In this document: one piece after another, positions 5,523 through 5,879 of the stretch
Position numbering within the stretch: the stretch's first letter is position 1
Layout: each line of letters begins with the position of its first letter
Origin: Nitrospirota bacterium
GTDB taxonomy: Bacteria; Nitrospirota; Thermodesulfovibrionia; Thermodesulfovibrionales; Dissulfurispiraceae
Assembly: GCA_016212685.1 (NCBI GenBank)
Contig: JACREW010000056.1
Span: 1 to 5,879 of the forward strand
Reading direction: 5' to 3'
DNA: 5,879 bases
The notes under the pieces: generated by a model
The model's input: the letters and a program-made list of their open reading frames with translations, nothing else
What the model was told of the DNA's origin: nothing
Database searches by the model: none
Position numbers and translations under genes: made by a program

Positions 5523-5879
5523 TTATGAACTCCTTAGCAACTCATTATCGTTTGTTATATACTCCTCTATTCCGGTTGAGATTTTCAGCCGCTGGTATAG
5601 AATATCTGCAAGCTTCAATAAATTGATGGTATCTTCCCTGTTGTATGTCAAAAGCAGTTCCCTCGCTTCCAAACTGCCTTTCCTGTAAGCCTCCCACAGC
5701 TTTACCGCTTCATAACCGTCCATTCCCTTAACCGTCTCGTCTCTCTCTATGCCGAACATTGTCTCAAGTTTTTTCAGCCCGCCGTTTATCTTGAGCCTGC
5801 GCGCCGCGAAGCAGAGATCGAAATGAGGGATATCGAACCTGACTCCCGGAAGAGACCTCAGAAGAAATGGAACGTCAAA
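5523..5879 (-). CDS. YprB-like RNase H-fold exonuclease domain protein, 5' part missing
   Basis: The frame is open from the window edge to a TAA at 5523-5525, giving the last 118 residues; no start is present because the gene continues to the right. The visible part begins FDVPFLLRSL, then IPHFDLCFAARRLKINGGLKKLETMFGI, and near residue 79 YNREDTINLLKLADIL. This order matches the C-terminal half of the ribonuclease H-like (YprB, COG3359) family of DEDD-type 3'-5' exonucleases. Asp2 and Asp83 are the probable exo II and exo III acidic residues. The first motif is out of view. An internal ATG at 5759 gives a 78-residue reading, but the conserved sequence continues upstream, so it is not the start. 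Nucleic-acid substrate and role are unknown. Confidence 0.8.
   Translation of the reverse strand, partial: FDVPFLLRSLPGVRFDIPHFDLCFAARRLKINGGLKKLETMFGIERDETVKGMDGYEAVKLWEAYRKGSLEARELLLTYNREDTINLLKLADILYQRLKISTGIEEYITNDNELLRSS

Larger units (their letters stand above)
5396..5531. repeat. 12-bp inverted repeats enclosing the intergenic palindrome
   Basis: AGTTCATAAGTA at 5396-5407 and its exact reverse complement at 5520-5531 bracket the spacer between the exonuclease-like gene and xerD. The right copy contains the stop codon of the exonuclease gene. The repeats may be the ends of a 136-bp element or the base of a large stem. Confidence 0.6.

Noticed and set aside
5491..5688. 65-codon plus-strand frame starting in the palindromic element
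   Set aside because: Most of it is antisense to the exonuclease-like gene, its ATG is part of the repeat's AATGAC arm, and there is no ribosome binding site.

Overview
All five genes in this 5.9 kb window lie on the minus strand, so transcription runs from right to left. The window suggests a chromosome of an uncultivated Gram-negative bacterium. The LpxL-type lipid A acyltransferase implies an outer membrane, and GC content is moderate. The mix of intergenic palindromes and short-period tandem repeats recalls Nitrospirota, Omnitrophota or Desulfobacterota genomes. That lineage guess comes from gene content and repeat style only. There are no rRNA, tRNA, CRISPR, phage or IS transposase genes.

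Reading in the direction of transcription, the right edge holds the 3' part of a YprB-like RNase H-fold (DEDD exonuclease) gene, cut by the window end. A 148-bp spacer follows, containing a three-hairpin palindromic element inside a 12-bp perfect inverted repeat. Next comes a tight apparent operon: xerD (chromosome-dimer-resolution tyrosine recombinase), then 15 bp later a large Lon-family AAA+ protease, which overlaps by ATGA an LpxL/HtrB-type acyltransferase. After 154 bp there is a separate vapB-vapC toxin-antitoxin pair with its own promoter-like sequence and a possible operator. The left 200 bp is non-coding and holds a MITE-like palindromic element.

The least ordinary signal is a set of tandem arrays with 7-bp period. 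At least five occur in 3.7 kb. Two form an in-frame block in the acyltransferase gene. Two lie in frame in xerD, one beside an octamer array. One overlaps the annotated xerD start codon. Their units differ but, read on one strand or the other, fit a loose pattern near A-Y-G-R-S-W-W. They appear to be one family of short repeats that inserted into, or grew inside, surface loops of housekeeping proteins without breaking the frame. I see no new defence or biosynthetic system here; the repeat family and the two palindromic elements are the candidates for something undescribed.
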